A stretch of 64,000 nt of DNA from Nilaparvata lugens (Eukaryota; Arthropoda; Insecta; Hemiptera; Delphacidae): the NCBI RefSeq assembly GCF_014356525.2, contig NC_052515.1:23691212-23755211 (forward strand), in the 5' to 3' direction. Position numbers and translations under genes: made by a program. Below are positions 55,409-64,000 of the stretch, in pieces (the stretch's first letter is position 1; the number at the start of each line of letters is the position of its first letter). The notes beneath the pieces are model-generated. The model searched no databases. It had not been told where the DNA came from and saw nothing but the letters and a program-made list of their open reading frames with translations.

Positions 55409-57190
55409 GTGAGTTTTATATATTTGGGGCCCCAATCTTCGCTTAGAAAGAAATACAGTGCAGAAACATATAAAATTTTTCTTCGTTAAAGTAATGGCCA
55501 TGCCGTCAAGCGCTTATAACCATTAAGATCCTAGATTTTATCCAATATAGAATTTATAAGAACTTGTGGTTGATTAACTATCCTCCGCTGCCAGAACCAC
55601 GACCTGAGTAATTTTAAAAACCTTTTATAACTTGTTTTCATTATTTTTAAGAAACTGTTAAATTTGTCAATTATAAATTCTGTTGGATCATGCGAGTACA
55701 AGCAAATTTCTAATTATTTTGTCAATGTTAAACTATTCTCAATCTGTAAACCAAGCTTTAAATCTGCACTGTCAAATTATATATTTTATTATATTATATT
55801 TCCACTTTATCAATTCGTCTTCTGAGTTTGATTATTTCTTAAGCCTGTCAATTATTGTGTCTGACACGCTCTATATTATCAAGAACCAATCAAGTATGAT
55901 CATTGAAATAATTGATTCAACCTGGATATTGGAACAGATCTAAGTGGATGTAGTGTGTGGGGTCAGATCGAGATTACCTATTCTCTGTCCTTACCTGCTC
56001 ATATATCAGCTTTTATCTGTTACCAACTTCAGCTTGGAAGCGAATTTTTCAACTGTATGGCAGATGCAGCTGGAGATAATATAATTTCCTACAATAGAGC
56101 ATAAAGCCCGACAAGACTCTGTTCTCGAAGTATATTCCGAACGATCTCTGGTCCTTAGTACCCTATCTCAATCCTTCGGAACTTATTAGAGACGCAGTCC
56201 CGTAGATTATCTACATCAGGATTTTTGCTCGACCTGTATGATTTTATATGCTGTTTCATCACAGGTAATAGTTTTAATATATTCGCATTCAGTGTTTAGC
56301 GACCACTACACTACCTCTGAAAATTTTATCATTATACAATCAGTCATAAGAAGAATCAAGGGTGAGCGAGTGTTTATGCCTCCCGCGATTCAGACGATTG
56401 TTTCAAATCTTGTAGTGACTCAATCAGTCTGGTGTTCACTTAGTATCCATGCATGCATTTTCAAATTTCTAACCTCAATACTGGTGACTCAGTACAAGAT
56501 TCGTTATATGTGGAGCTATTTGCAGCACCACATAAATTAAATGTATATCGCATTATAGCTTCATATATTGAGATTTATTTATTGGAATGTTCACAGGCTA
56601 TTATATAAGCTATTTATGTATAAATTTTTATTTATCTTTGTATAACAAAGTTGGGGAAACCCTGAATCTTAGGTAACCAATTATATCACGTTTTACTAAG
56701 ACTAGAAGCCAATCAGAGGGAAGGCTTACAAATTGTTAGAGGAAGAGATGAGAATTTTCTGAGAACTGCTTCTCTCTGGCTTGTGATCTCGACCTATAAG
56801 GCAGCACATAGAGATAGGGTCTCTTTTCAATTAATTTTTAAAAGCATCAAGCCAGTCCCTTTTTAAAATATTAAAATATGTGTAATTAATGTTTGATTGT
56901 TTGTGAACTCAGTGTTTGTTAGAGAGTTCTTAACTGTAATTTATTCCCGTATGTATATCCTTAATACTGATAGGGACTTATACGTGATCCGGACCATACA
57001 CAAGCCCTGCAGAGTCGAAAGGATCTAACTAATTAATTATTGGAGATAATTAATTATTCTACACAAACTTCAGAACATCATTATAGTGAGTGTGCTAGTT
57101 ATCCTAATGAGCTCATTAGCAGGCCTTTATCAGTGAATTGGGGAATTAATCAAAGCACTATATAAATATTATTCAAGTTTAAAAAATTTG
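55409..57190. other. Unassigned; possibly includes an LTR ending near 57192
   Basis: Open frames of 86-100 codons (55683-55943, 56238-56540) show no domain. TATATAAAT at 57165 lies about 30 bp before the LTR-end-like TTTGCA at 57187-57192. The left LTR border could not be found. Confidence 0.35.
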
Positions 57191-57195
57191 CAACG

Positions 57196-57205
57196 TGGCG
57201 ACCGC
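57196..57205 (+). promoter_or_regulatory. Possible retroelement primer-binding site (tRNA-Arg type)
   Basis: TGGCGACCGC is the complement of the 3' end of a tRNA-Arg(TCG)-like acceptor (GCGGTCG plus CCA). A TTTGCA-ACG context just upstream fits an LTR end. The neighbouring pol fragment is on the opposite strand, so the two would come from different insertions. Confidence 0.3.
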
Positions 57206-57430
57206 TATTAAGCATATAGAACTAGAGTGATCTATATAAATATATATTTAATACTACTATAGGAAGCTTATTTCCGTGCATGGCATGAATCCACATATGG
57301 TACCTGAAATAAGTAAACTCTTCATTTGTAGAGCTTTAATCAAATAAAATTGAACATGACTTTCTACTAGTAACGGATCAACAACATTTGATATTTATGA
57401 ATGAATCAATGACAACGAAAACATATGGTT

Positions 57431-58445
57431 TATCATATCATTCTACCCGCTAGATTTTCGTGTTATCTTAGGGGCAAGATGACGGAGCGACACAGTGGAC
57501 TCTTGTCCATCAGGGCGACGAATGTGAGCATACTCTGGGTTTGCCTCAATCAATTCAACTTCTTCTACTGATGAATCTTGCTTTGAATTTCGGTTCATTT
57601 TCTTCAGCCAAACTGGTCCTGGGCTCATTAGCCAAGATGGTAGTGACTGTCCATTTGTTGAGGATCTCATGTGTAGGAACATTCGTTCATGAGGGGTGCA
57701 ATTTGTTGTAGTACACAAAAGAGATCGAATAGAGTGAAGTGCATCAGGCAACACTTCCTCCCATCGATTTGAATCAAGTCCTCGTGATCTTAGAGCTAGT
57801 GTTATTGCTTTCCATATAATTCCATTATATCGCTCTACTTGACCATTCCCTCTCGGATTGTAAGGCGTGATCTACTAGTTGCTATCCCTTTTGAGCCAAG
57901 AAAGCTCTTCAACTCAGTTGACATGAAGGATGTTCCTCTGTCTGTGTGAATATAGCTGGAAGGCCAAACATTGATATTAATGAGACCAGGCAATTTATGA
58001 CTGTTCTCGCAGTCATGTCTGGACAAGGAAATACAAAAGGGAATCTTGAGTACTCATCAACCATCACCAGTAGGTATTTATTTCTTGTTTTTGATTGTAC
58101 GGGTCCTTTGAAGTCCATATTAATTCGTTCAAAAGGTTTTGTTGCCTTTATGAGATTTCCTTTTGTCTTCATATACTGTGGTTTTATTTCAGAGCAAATT
58201 GCACAATTGGAGCAAATTTTCCTTACATCATCTACAGTATAGGGGAGATTTTTCATTCTGAGCCAGTGGTAGAAACGAGTTACACCAGGGTGACAAAGTT
58301 CATCATGGTATTTTGCCAAAGCTGAGTTCAATGTTGAACAACCAGCTGTAATACATATACGAGAGAGTGCATCAGCTGGTGCATTTTCTTTTCCAGGTCT
58401 GTAGACTATGTTGAATTTGTATTCAGAAAATAGCAAAGAGTGAAA
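57431..58445 (-). pseudogene. Ty3/gypsy-type pol fragment: RNase H end and integrase, frameshifted
   Basis: Read on the minus strand, the first frame (58436-57909) starts with the C-terminal RNase H block (YRPGKENAPADALSR, about residues 12-26). It continues with an integrase zinc-binding H-H-C-C module (H44, H48, C75 and C78, approximately) and the start of the catalytic core (FERINMDFKGP, whose D is the first catalytic Asp). The second catalytic Asp (HTDRG motif) is in a different frame (58026-57835). The catalytic Glu (GQVERYNG motif) is in the third, which runs open to a stop at 57431-57433 and ends with a typical RRPDGQESTVSLRHLAP block. So at least two frameshifts break the integrase. 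Gag, protease and reverse transcriptase are absent, since similarity stops near 58445. No LTRs could be paired with it. It is a dead relic of an LTR retrotransposon with no envelope gene seen. Confidence 0.85.
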
Positions 58446-59525
58446 ACATAGCTAAGATTTTAAATTATTATTTTTATCCATTATTATTCATTGATCAAAG
58501 TATGTTCTATTAAACCTATAGACTGGACAGGTTCTAAGTTGTTGAATTCTGAACCGATTTGAAGTCCATACATCAGTATTAATAAAGTAAATATTTGTAG
58601 CTCACAATATTGTGAATGCTAACAACTCCTGTGATAACTGAGATATTAAAGAATTTATTTATATGGAATTATAGTTATAAGGAAGTTTTATATAATTATA
58701 AATTTTATGGGAATATATTTGTGTTTTATGTCAACATACAAGATCTTATAAGAGTTTTTATTATTTTCCTAATTCATCTCGTGATATACAGTTTGAGCTG
58801 TCTTGGTACCAAGCATTTTTATTCTGCAGCATATATAATTAGTGAATTAATGAATATTGATCTTATTCAGAGCACTTATTACTTATCATCCTTTGATGAT
58901 AGTAATACTATACAGCCAGCACAATATTACTGATTATATTATATTACAATATATCATATAAGGATCCAGAGAACTTCAAGAACTGGCGTTGTAAATCTCA
59001 AGGAATTTCGAAAGGATAAATTAGTGCATACCAGTATTCATGACGAGCGTTTTAAGGAACAACTAGAAAAACCATAGTTGATTTTCATTATTCTCGATTG
59101 AGTATATGGTTACTGATAATCAGTCACTAACTATCTTTTTGACTTCCTTATCAGTAATCTTCAATAATTATCTTCAAGAGAGCAGCGGTAGGAATTGTTA
59201 ATCAGCAGTTATTGAAACCCATGGTGATTCATTACATTGAGAATATTCATGCATCTACCACTGAGCTAGAGCTGTGGTCTGACCCCAGTATATTTGCGAG
59301 CCGGACGGCCTTAACTTTTTGCAAATTTATTTGCAAGCTAGGGATATCAACAGCTACACTGGTATATAAAAAATATACCATTTCACAACCTCCAATTTTT
59401 TCAATGTTTGCTCTTATAACTTTTTAAAAATTGATGAGAAAAATCCATGCTGACTATGAGCTGATAGAGCATTATAATCTCTTCAATTTGATTTATAATT
59501 TGACACTTTTACGAATTTCCCTGCA
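58446..59525. other. Unassigned AT-rich sequence
   Basis: A 105-codon open frame at 58616-58933 (plus) is hydrophobic and AT-driven, without a recognised family. Confidence 0.4.
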
Positions 59526-59526
59526 C

Positions 59527-59772
59527 ATGTTACAGCAACTTCAATGTAGGGGGCGAAATTTTCAACTTTGCAACAATTTTCAACTCAGCGATTCCAGACC
59601 TTCAACAGAGGGGATAAAGATGCGCACTTTTGCTATGTTCCCCTACTAACTAGTCTAAATTGAGCTGCAAAATCAAAGATGGTCTCACATACACCCCCTT
59701 CAAATATCATTGTAAAACCATCAATTGTTGCAGCAGTGAAAATTCCACCCCCTACATTGAAGCTGCTATAAC
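59527..59772. mobile_element. 246-bp foldback element
   Basis: TGTTACAGCAACTTCAATGT-AGGGGG at the left faces CCCCCT-ACATTGAAGCTGCTATAACA at the right, and CAACAATTTT faces an equivalent block. The arms are about 55 bp with several mismatches. Confidence 0.65.
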
Positions 59773-60603
59773 AATGAAAAGAAAACTTGGAATAGTGGAA
59801 TAATACATCTTTTCAAAGAGAATTCAATGCTCTACAACCTACAATAAGCAGAAGTCTTCGGGGTGAATTACAGCATTATATTGGGATTTCCGTTTAATAA
59901 TAATTATTAAAAGAATTAGTCTTGTAAGAAATTGTTAAGAGAGGGAGAGGAAGTGACTGCGAAAAATTGGAAAGAAATATTACGAGAAAGAGAATGGTTG
60001 ACGGAAATTTGAAGATGAAGTAAAATGACTTCGTATAAAGGCGAGAAAGAGATGAAAGAATTGAAAAAGAGTAAAATATGAGAGAGAAAGACAGCGTGTG
60101 GTACAATACCAGTTACAGCAGCTGGATAGCTCCCAGTGAAAAATGAGGAATGTTATTGAAACTCCGTGCATGTTTTATGTTGGAGTGGAAGTCAGAACAG
60201 TAGTCTACAAGACTACATAAACTTGAACTTGTTATTGGCTTGGCCATGGCTATTTTTCAGAATCGATTTTGTTTTCCTTTCCTGAGTCGCTGATAGAGAA
60301 GATTTGAATAATGTACTCCTTCATCATCTACTGCGTTTAGCATTTCCTTGTCAACACTTGGGAATAACATTCTTTTTTAAACAGTGAATATTCAACTACA
60401 TTAGCATGCATTAAGCATTTATTTACTGCATTAAAATGAGACTGCATTTACATGAGTAGAAGAGGAGCTCTTCAGTAAGGAGTAGGGTCTGCAACCTGCT
60501 TCACGTTTACGATTTTTCAAAAATGTAGAAAAAAATTATTGTCTCATCAACCCGAAATTCTGTATTCAAGTTTTCCTGCACCTTCGATTACTTCAACTAC
60601 TTT

Positions 60604-60725
60604 CAGTCATCCATTCATACAATAAGTACATCATCGAAATAATAGGGAGAAGAAAAAATAAGGTAACCTTGTGCTATTCCTCTCCCAAATTTAGATAAGC
60701 TTACGCACAGTCCGAAATAGGTTGT
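60604..60725 (-). mobile_element. 'CTCTCCCAAAT' retroelement 3' end, minus strand
   Basis: Virtually identical to 52720-52835 because it lies in the duplicated segment. Confidence 0.65.
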
Positions 60726-60882
60726 CTGGTAGTTGTTCACTTCACATAGTTTTCAGTCCTTGAATATTTTAACAAAAAGTAGATTTTCAAATTTAGATGT
60801 TTCAAAACCAAACATAGAAGAAATATTTCAGATTATTATAACTGAAATTGGGAATATTCGCATATTGAATACATTACAGTCA

Positions 60883-61065
60883 TTAAGCCACCGAACACAC
60901 ATATCGATTTTTGTTCATACGATATTTTGCCATCCTTATGAATTCTATCAGATTAAACGGAACTTGGCAAACATCATCTGTTTGGAATCATCTGTTCAAT
61001 CTAATAGAATTTATAAGGACGGCAAAATACTGTACGAACAAAAATCGATGTGTGTGTGCGGGGCC
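60883..61065. mobile_element. CACACACACATCG-family MITE, uninverted copy
   Basis: TTACAGTCA flanks both ends (60874-60882 and 61066-61074), as in copy 1. Here the right arm (AAGGACGGCAAAATACTGTA) is the proper complement of the left (ATATTTTGCCATCCTTAT). The centre is longer, with an extra GGAATCATCTGTTCAATC. Confidence 0.8.
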
Positions 61066-61233
61066 TTACAGTCAATTCTTCTCAAACAAACTATTCTCAT
61101 CAATAGTCATCAAATTCCAAATTGGAAAATTCCTACGTTTGGAAAAGCATGCGATCAAGTCCCAGTATTGTAGCTATTTTAAAACAAAGCTCACGGTATT
61201 TAATACGTTATTTCAATACTTTTTAGTTAATTG

Positions 61234-61552
61234 ACTGTTCATCTCTTTACCTTGATACCATTCACATGTCAATAAGTTAGGTTGGATTGGATTTACATGT
61301 TTGAACTGTGCCAACAAGCTAAGCTCATTTCATTTCTCACTACTGACTTATGTTTACTAAAACCACAGATAAAATATTAAGTATGACTTCCTCAATGCTA
61401 AAACAGACACTAACTTATAGTTTATCGAGAGATTTATGGATTCAATAAGTTTATGGAGCGTTCTAGAAACGCATTTCTCATGTATATCGATGCAATAAAG
61501 TTATTGAATGAATAAACAGTTTATATGGAACGACTGAAAAACCGGACATTAG
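61234..61552. other. Unassigned
   Basis: Nothing recognised. Confidence 0.4.
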
Positions 61553-61741
61553 CACAACCTCCGTAAAACCGTAGTGCATTCGTGTGACGTCAGCACAGGT
61601 AGGGCTCCTACACCAATAAAAATTTGTTGATTTCAGCATATCTATATCAGCTAGTGTATTTATTGATGTAGGAGCCCTACCTGTGCTGACGTTACCATCA
61701 ACCACCTGTCATGCACTATGGCTTTGTTTATGGAGGTAGTG
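61553..61741. mobile_element. ACCTCCGTAAACAAAGCC-family MITE, third copy
   Basis: Both arms are present. The right arm carries a small insertion (ACCATCAACCACCTGTC) and the left lacks four bases of GTAAACAAAGCC. CATTAG occurs just outside both ends (61547 and 61743), a possible target duplication. Confidence 0.75.
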
Positions 61742-62008
61742 GCATTAGTCCCCTAATTTCTGACCCAGTCATGGCAGATGAATCGTAAAGTTGTAATCAC
61801 TTTATCGTTGAACGTTCTCTGTGATCTGGCACATTTACGAGATCGTTCAAAATGGCCATTCGACGATATAAATCGATTATCACGCTAGAACTAGACAAAC
61901 AACATAAAATCAATTAATTCTCAACTTAACAACTAGAGCCAGCAAAGTAGTATCACAAATGATTCGATCCATCCTATTTGTTTAGTTTCGTATTTATTCA
62001 GAGTTTTC
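61742..62008. other. Unassigned
   Basis: Nothing recognised. Confidence 0.4.
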
Positions 62009-62010
62009 TA

Positions 62011-62328
62011 TAGAGGACCACGTTATAATGGCAGTGTTTGATTAGCAATGGTATTTCTATCATTCAACAAAGCGGATAGCGTTATCTCTTTCTCGCTTTG
62101 ATCTGTTGCCAGATCTTATTTTAACAATGTAGAATTAATAATTAATCAACAAAATATTTCATCTTCATTATTAAAATATAATTGATTATTTTAATCGAGA
62201 ATGAACAGTTGATATTACATCATTAAACCTGTATCAGCTACCATCTATAGAAGGCATTGACAAGACCGAGGATCGGCAACGTTGTTCCGCTATCTTTCTC
62301 CACTGTCATTATAACGTGAACCTCACTA
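62011..62328. mobile_element. TAGTGAGGTCCACG-family MITE, third copy
   Basis: The left end TAGAGGACCACGTTATAATG and the right end CATTATAACGTGAACCTCAC-TA are each flanked by TA. Interior blocks such as AAGCGGATAGCG match the 20.4-kb copy. Confidence 0.8.
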
Positions 62329-62448
62329 TAGTGACTATAATCAGAGACAAATAAATAGGCATCTTTCAATTGAACAGTATCTTTACTTCATGCTATAATC
62401 AAATAAAACGCTAAAACAATCACGTCTAATCTTCTTGAATAAATCGGT

Positions 62449-62612
62449 ATAGTGAGATTCGCTCCAAAATATCAGCATTATCTGAATGGGAGCACTTGTA
62501 TAAGAAATCCTGACAGTTTAAAGTAAATATCTTGTATTTATTTAGTGCTGTATTTTCCAGCAGCTTTGAATGTTGAATGCTGCCAGTTTGAAGTGAGTCT
62601 CACCATAGTAAA
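62449..62612. mobile_element. T100 copy and an adjacent right half
   Basis: A copy at 62449-62530 begins TATAGTGAGATTCGCTCC and ends CCTGACAGTTTAAAGTAAAT. The right half GAATGCTGCCAGTTTGAAGT-GAGTCTCACCATAG follows at 62574-62607. Confidence 0.65.
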
Positions 62613-63265
62613 TACCAGCGCTAACAGTAACTACAACTACGGTAAACAATATAGTATACATGTATTTATTTTTTAGTGTTGTATCTTCCAGTAGTTTTTC
62701 CATGACAAGTAAGTTGATTTTCGATCGATATCGTTAGTCTCGATTCTACCTAGGTTGGTTAATCGATTGATCGATTCGTTACGGTGGATCGATTGACAGT
62801 TGTCCGAATTTTCCTGCATCAGAAGTGGGTCATACGGTTGAATAAGATTGATGTTATTTTTTCTTCACATTTCACTTGAAAAAATAAGAACATGGTCAGC
62901 AATTTATTGAGCATGAAGACTGTCTTGTATACTGGAATCATAGTTGCGTAGTAATAGGCCTATTCATGTTTTATCAGTGGGAATTATAAGTTATTAAAAT
63001 TTTCCAATATTTGCTCCTTCTAAAAACTGAATTTTTGTCATCCCCCTTCAACGTCACCTAATTGCACGTTCAGGAACTTGTACTAAATGATATTACTATT
63101 TCTATTATTAGTATCTGATCCTCGGGAAAGGATTTTAATATCTTACAATGTTGTAGCTACAGTAATATGCCTAATTTGACCTATTTTTCAATTTCATTAT
63201 AATAATAATTATTCGTATGCTCACGTTTCTCATGAGATGCTACATTAACCTATCTTCATTGTAAC
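62613..63265. other. Unassigned; cluster of ATCGAT words at 62717-62800
   Basis: TCGATCGATATCG, AATCGATTGATCGATTCG and GGATCGATTGAC lie within 85 bp. DREF/BEAF-like factors bind TATCGATA in flies, but no perfect site occurs, so I record it only as a word cluster. Confidence 0.35.
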
Positions 63266-63267
63266 AG

Positions 63268-63421
63268 TAAGTGCCAGTTGCACAACAGCTGGTTAAATTT
63301 TCACCGTGAAATTCCACGAGAACCAAACAGAGAAGCCGTCTTTTCAAAAACGCCTTCTCTTATTGGCTCTCGTGAAATTAATCCCGGTTAAAATTCAACC
63401 GGCTGTTGTGCAACCGGGCCT
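63268..63421. mobile_element. 154-bp MITE, 'GGCCCGGTTGCACAACAGC' family
   Basis: TGCCAGTTGCACAACAGCTG at the left faces CCGGCTGTTGTGCAACCGGG at the right. Inner blocks ACGAGAACC and GGCTCTCGT also pair. The TIR start resembles that of the 804-bp element at position 3. The overlapping 75-codon frame is spurious. Confidence 0.75.
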
Positions 63422-63619
63422 TGGAGATTCCATATTTCGAACAAATATAACTGTGAGCTATAATATGTTGAGATTACTGACCTCTATTAATAAAGCAACC
63501 AAATATTTCATTAATCGACTGAAATATTTCTAATTATTAATTCATTAATTTGAGCCATATAAATTCAAAATTTATAGTTTCCATGTTTATTTTGTATTTT
63601 ATTTATGTATATGAATTGT

Positions 63620-63760
63620 ACACGTGAAAGTCTAACCTTATTTTGGACTGTGTGTTATCTAAATTTGGTGAAAGAATAGCACAAGAACTGCCTTATTATC
63701 TTATCTACCAATGTTATTACATCAGTGTCATTTGTATTGTAAATGAATAAATAAATAATA
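63620..63760 (+). mobile_element. 'CTCTCCCAAAT' retroelement 3' end, plus strand, with tail
   Basis: TTTTGGACTGTGTGTTATCT and ATTTGGTGAAAGAATAGCAC match the family in the opposite orientation to the other copies. It ends in AATGAATAAATAAATAATAC, which shows the 3' tail clearly. Confidence 0.6.
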
Positions 63761-64000
63761 CAATTTTCAGAATAGAAAAAATAGACAATCGTGCAAAATG
63801 TCTCCTATTCCTGTACTCTTTGATAGTCACTTTCTGGTCACTTTGATAGTCTGGATATAAGTTAACTTCAAATTCATGTGTACACAAAAATAACCAATAC
63901 CCCTAAAGAATAATAAATCTCGACAGACTTGAAAAAACTTGATTTTCTATTCTACTCGAAAAAATTTTACAACATAATTCAACTGATAAAATACGTTATA
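63761..64000. other. Unassigned
   Basis: Nothing recognised before the window ends. Confidence 0.4.

Larger units (their letters stand above)
59847..61233 (+). repeat. 1.38-kb direct repeat, copy 2
   Basis: It begins abruptly in the middle of what is a foldback element in copy 1 (its left half is missing here) and ends at TTTTTAGTTAATTG. Small indels and substitutions separate it from copy 1. Open frames at 60733-61234 cross the MITE and are not genes. Confidence 0.85.

Noticed and set aside
58616..58933. A 105-codon hydrophobic frame, possibly membrane-associated
   Set aside because: The hydrophobicity follows from T-rich codons. There are no conserved motifs and no supporting context.
51956..61233. 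The paired 1.38-kb repeats as LTRs of one element containing the integrase fragment
   Set aside because: The integrase is 4 kb from the repeat that would be its 3' LTR and only 1.4 kb from the other. No gag, protease or reverse transcriptase lies between. The repeats contain a complete MITE and a LINE/SINE tail, and copy 2 starts inside a foldback element.
1..64000. Bacterial or phage systems such as operons, toxin-antitoxin or defence genes
   Set aside because: There are no dense reading frames or ribosome-binding sites. All features fit an animal intergenic or intronic region.

Overview
The window looks like non-coding nuclear DNA from an insect. It is strongly AT-rich and has no open reading frame that reads as a host protein. 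It is packed with short non-autonomous transposons, decayed non-LTR retrotransposon 3' ends, tRNA-derived SINEs, GAA/TTC microsatellites and minisatellites. A sap-feeding hemipteran such as a delphacid planthopper fits my memory of this repeat style, but that is inference and no search was run. The recognisable coding remains are all from mobile elements: two LINE ORF2 C-terminal fragments (16.6 kb plus strand, 45.1 kb minus strand), a short LINE C-terminus with its 3' UTR (47.4-48.15 kb), and a frameshifted Ty3/gypsy-type RNase H-integrase fragment (57.4-58.4 kb, minus strand).

Layout. 0-6 kb: an 804-bp inverted-repeat element at the very edge, a 275-bp foldback between two copies of a ~100-bp MITE (called T100 here), a purine-rich duplicated tract, and LINE 3' ends within a 0.5-kb tandem duplication. 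6-20 kb: mostly unassigned AT-rich DNA with a tRNA-type SINE (9.2 kb), T100 clusters, a TTC tract and a 637-bp TTAA-flanked palindrome (13.67-14.30 kb). 20-32 kb: three inverted-repeat MITE families, two promoter-like clusters of motifs, a CpG-rich patch with a perfect NRF-1 palindrome, and a MITE nested inside another. 33-42 kb: T100 copies that have become tandem arrays, a tandemly duplicated SINE with a tRNA-like head, a 165-bp MITE with a 3-bp target duplication, a 30-bp minisatellite with a 7-unit higher-order period, and a 26-bp minisatellite. 42-50 kb: SINE and LINE fragments and a repeat split by a later insertion. 50-64 kb: a 1.38-kb segment present twice in direct orientation around 6.5 kb that contains the gypsy fragment, plus further MITEs.

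There is no operon-like organisation. The host-gene signals I can point to are two well-formed but untranslatable exon candidates on the plus strand (41 nt at 8.29 kb, 100 nt at 39.35 kb), a 21-nt microexon candidate (45.48 kb), and promoter-like motif groups. Together they suggest the window lies in the long introns or 5' UTR region of a gene, or of a lncRNA, whose coding exons are outside. No new biochemical system is evident. The most unusual material is structural: large palindromes, MITE-seeded tandem arrays, an arm inversion inside a duplicated hairpin element, and two MITE families that share one terminal motif.
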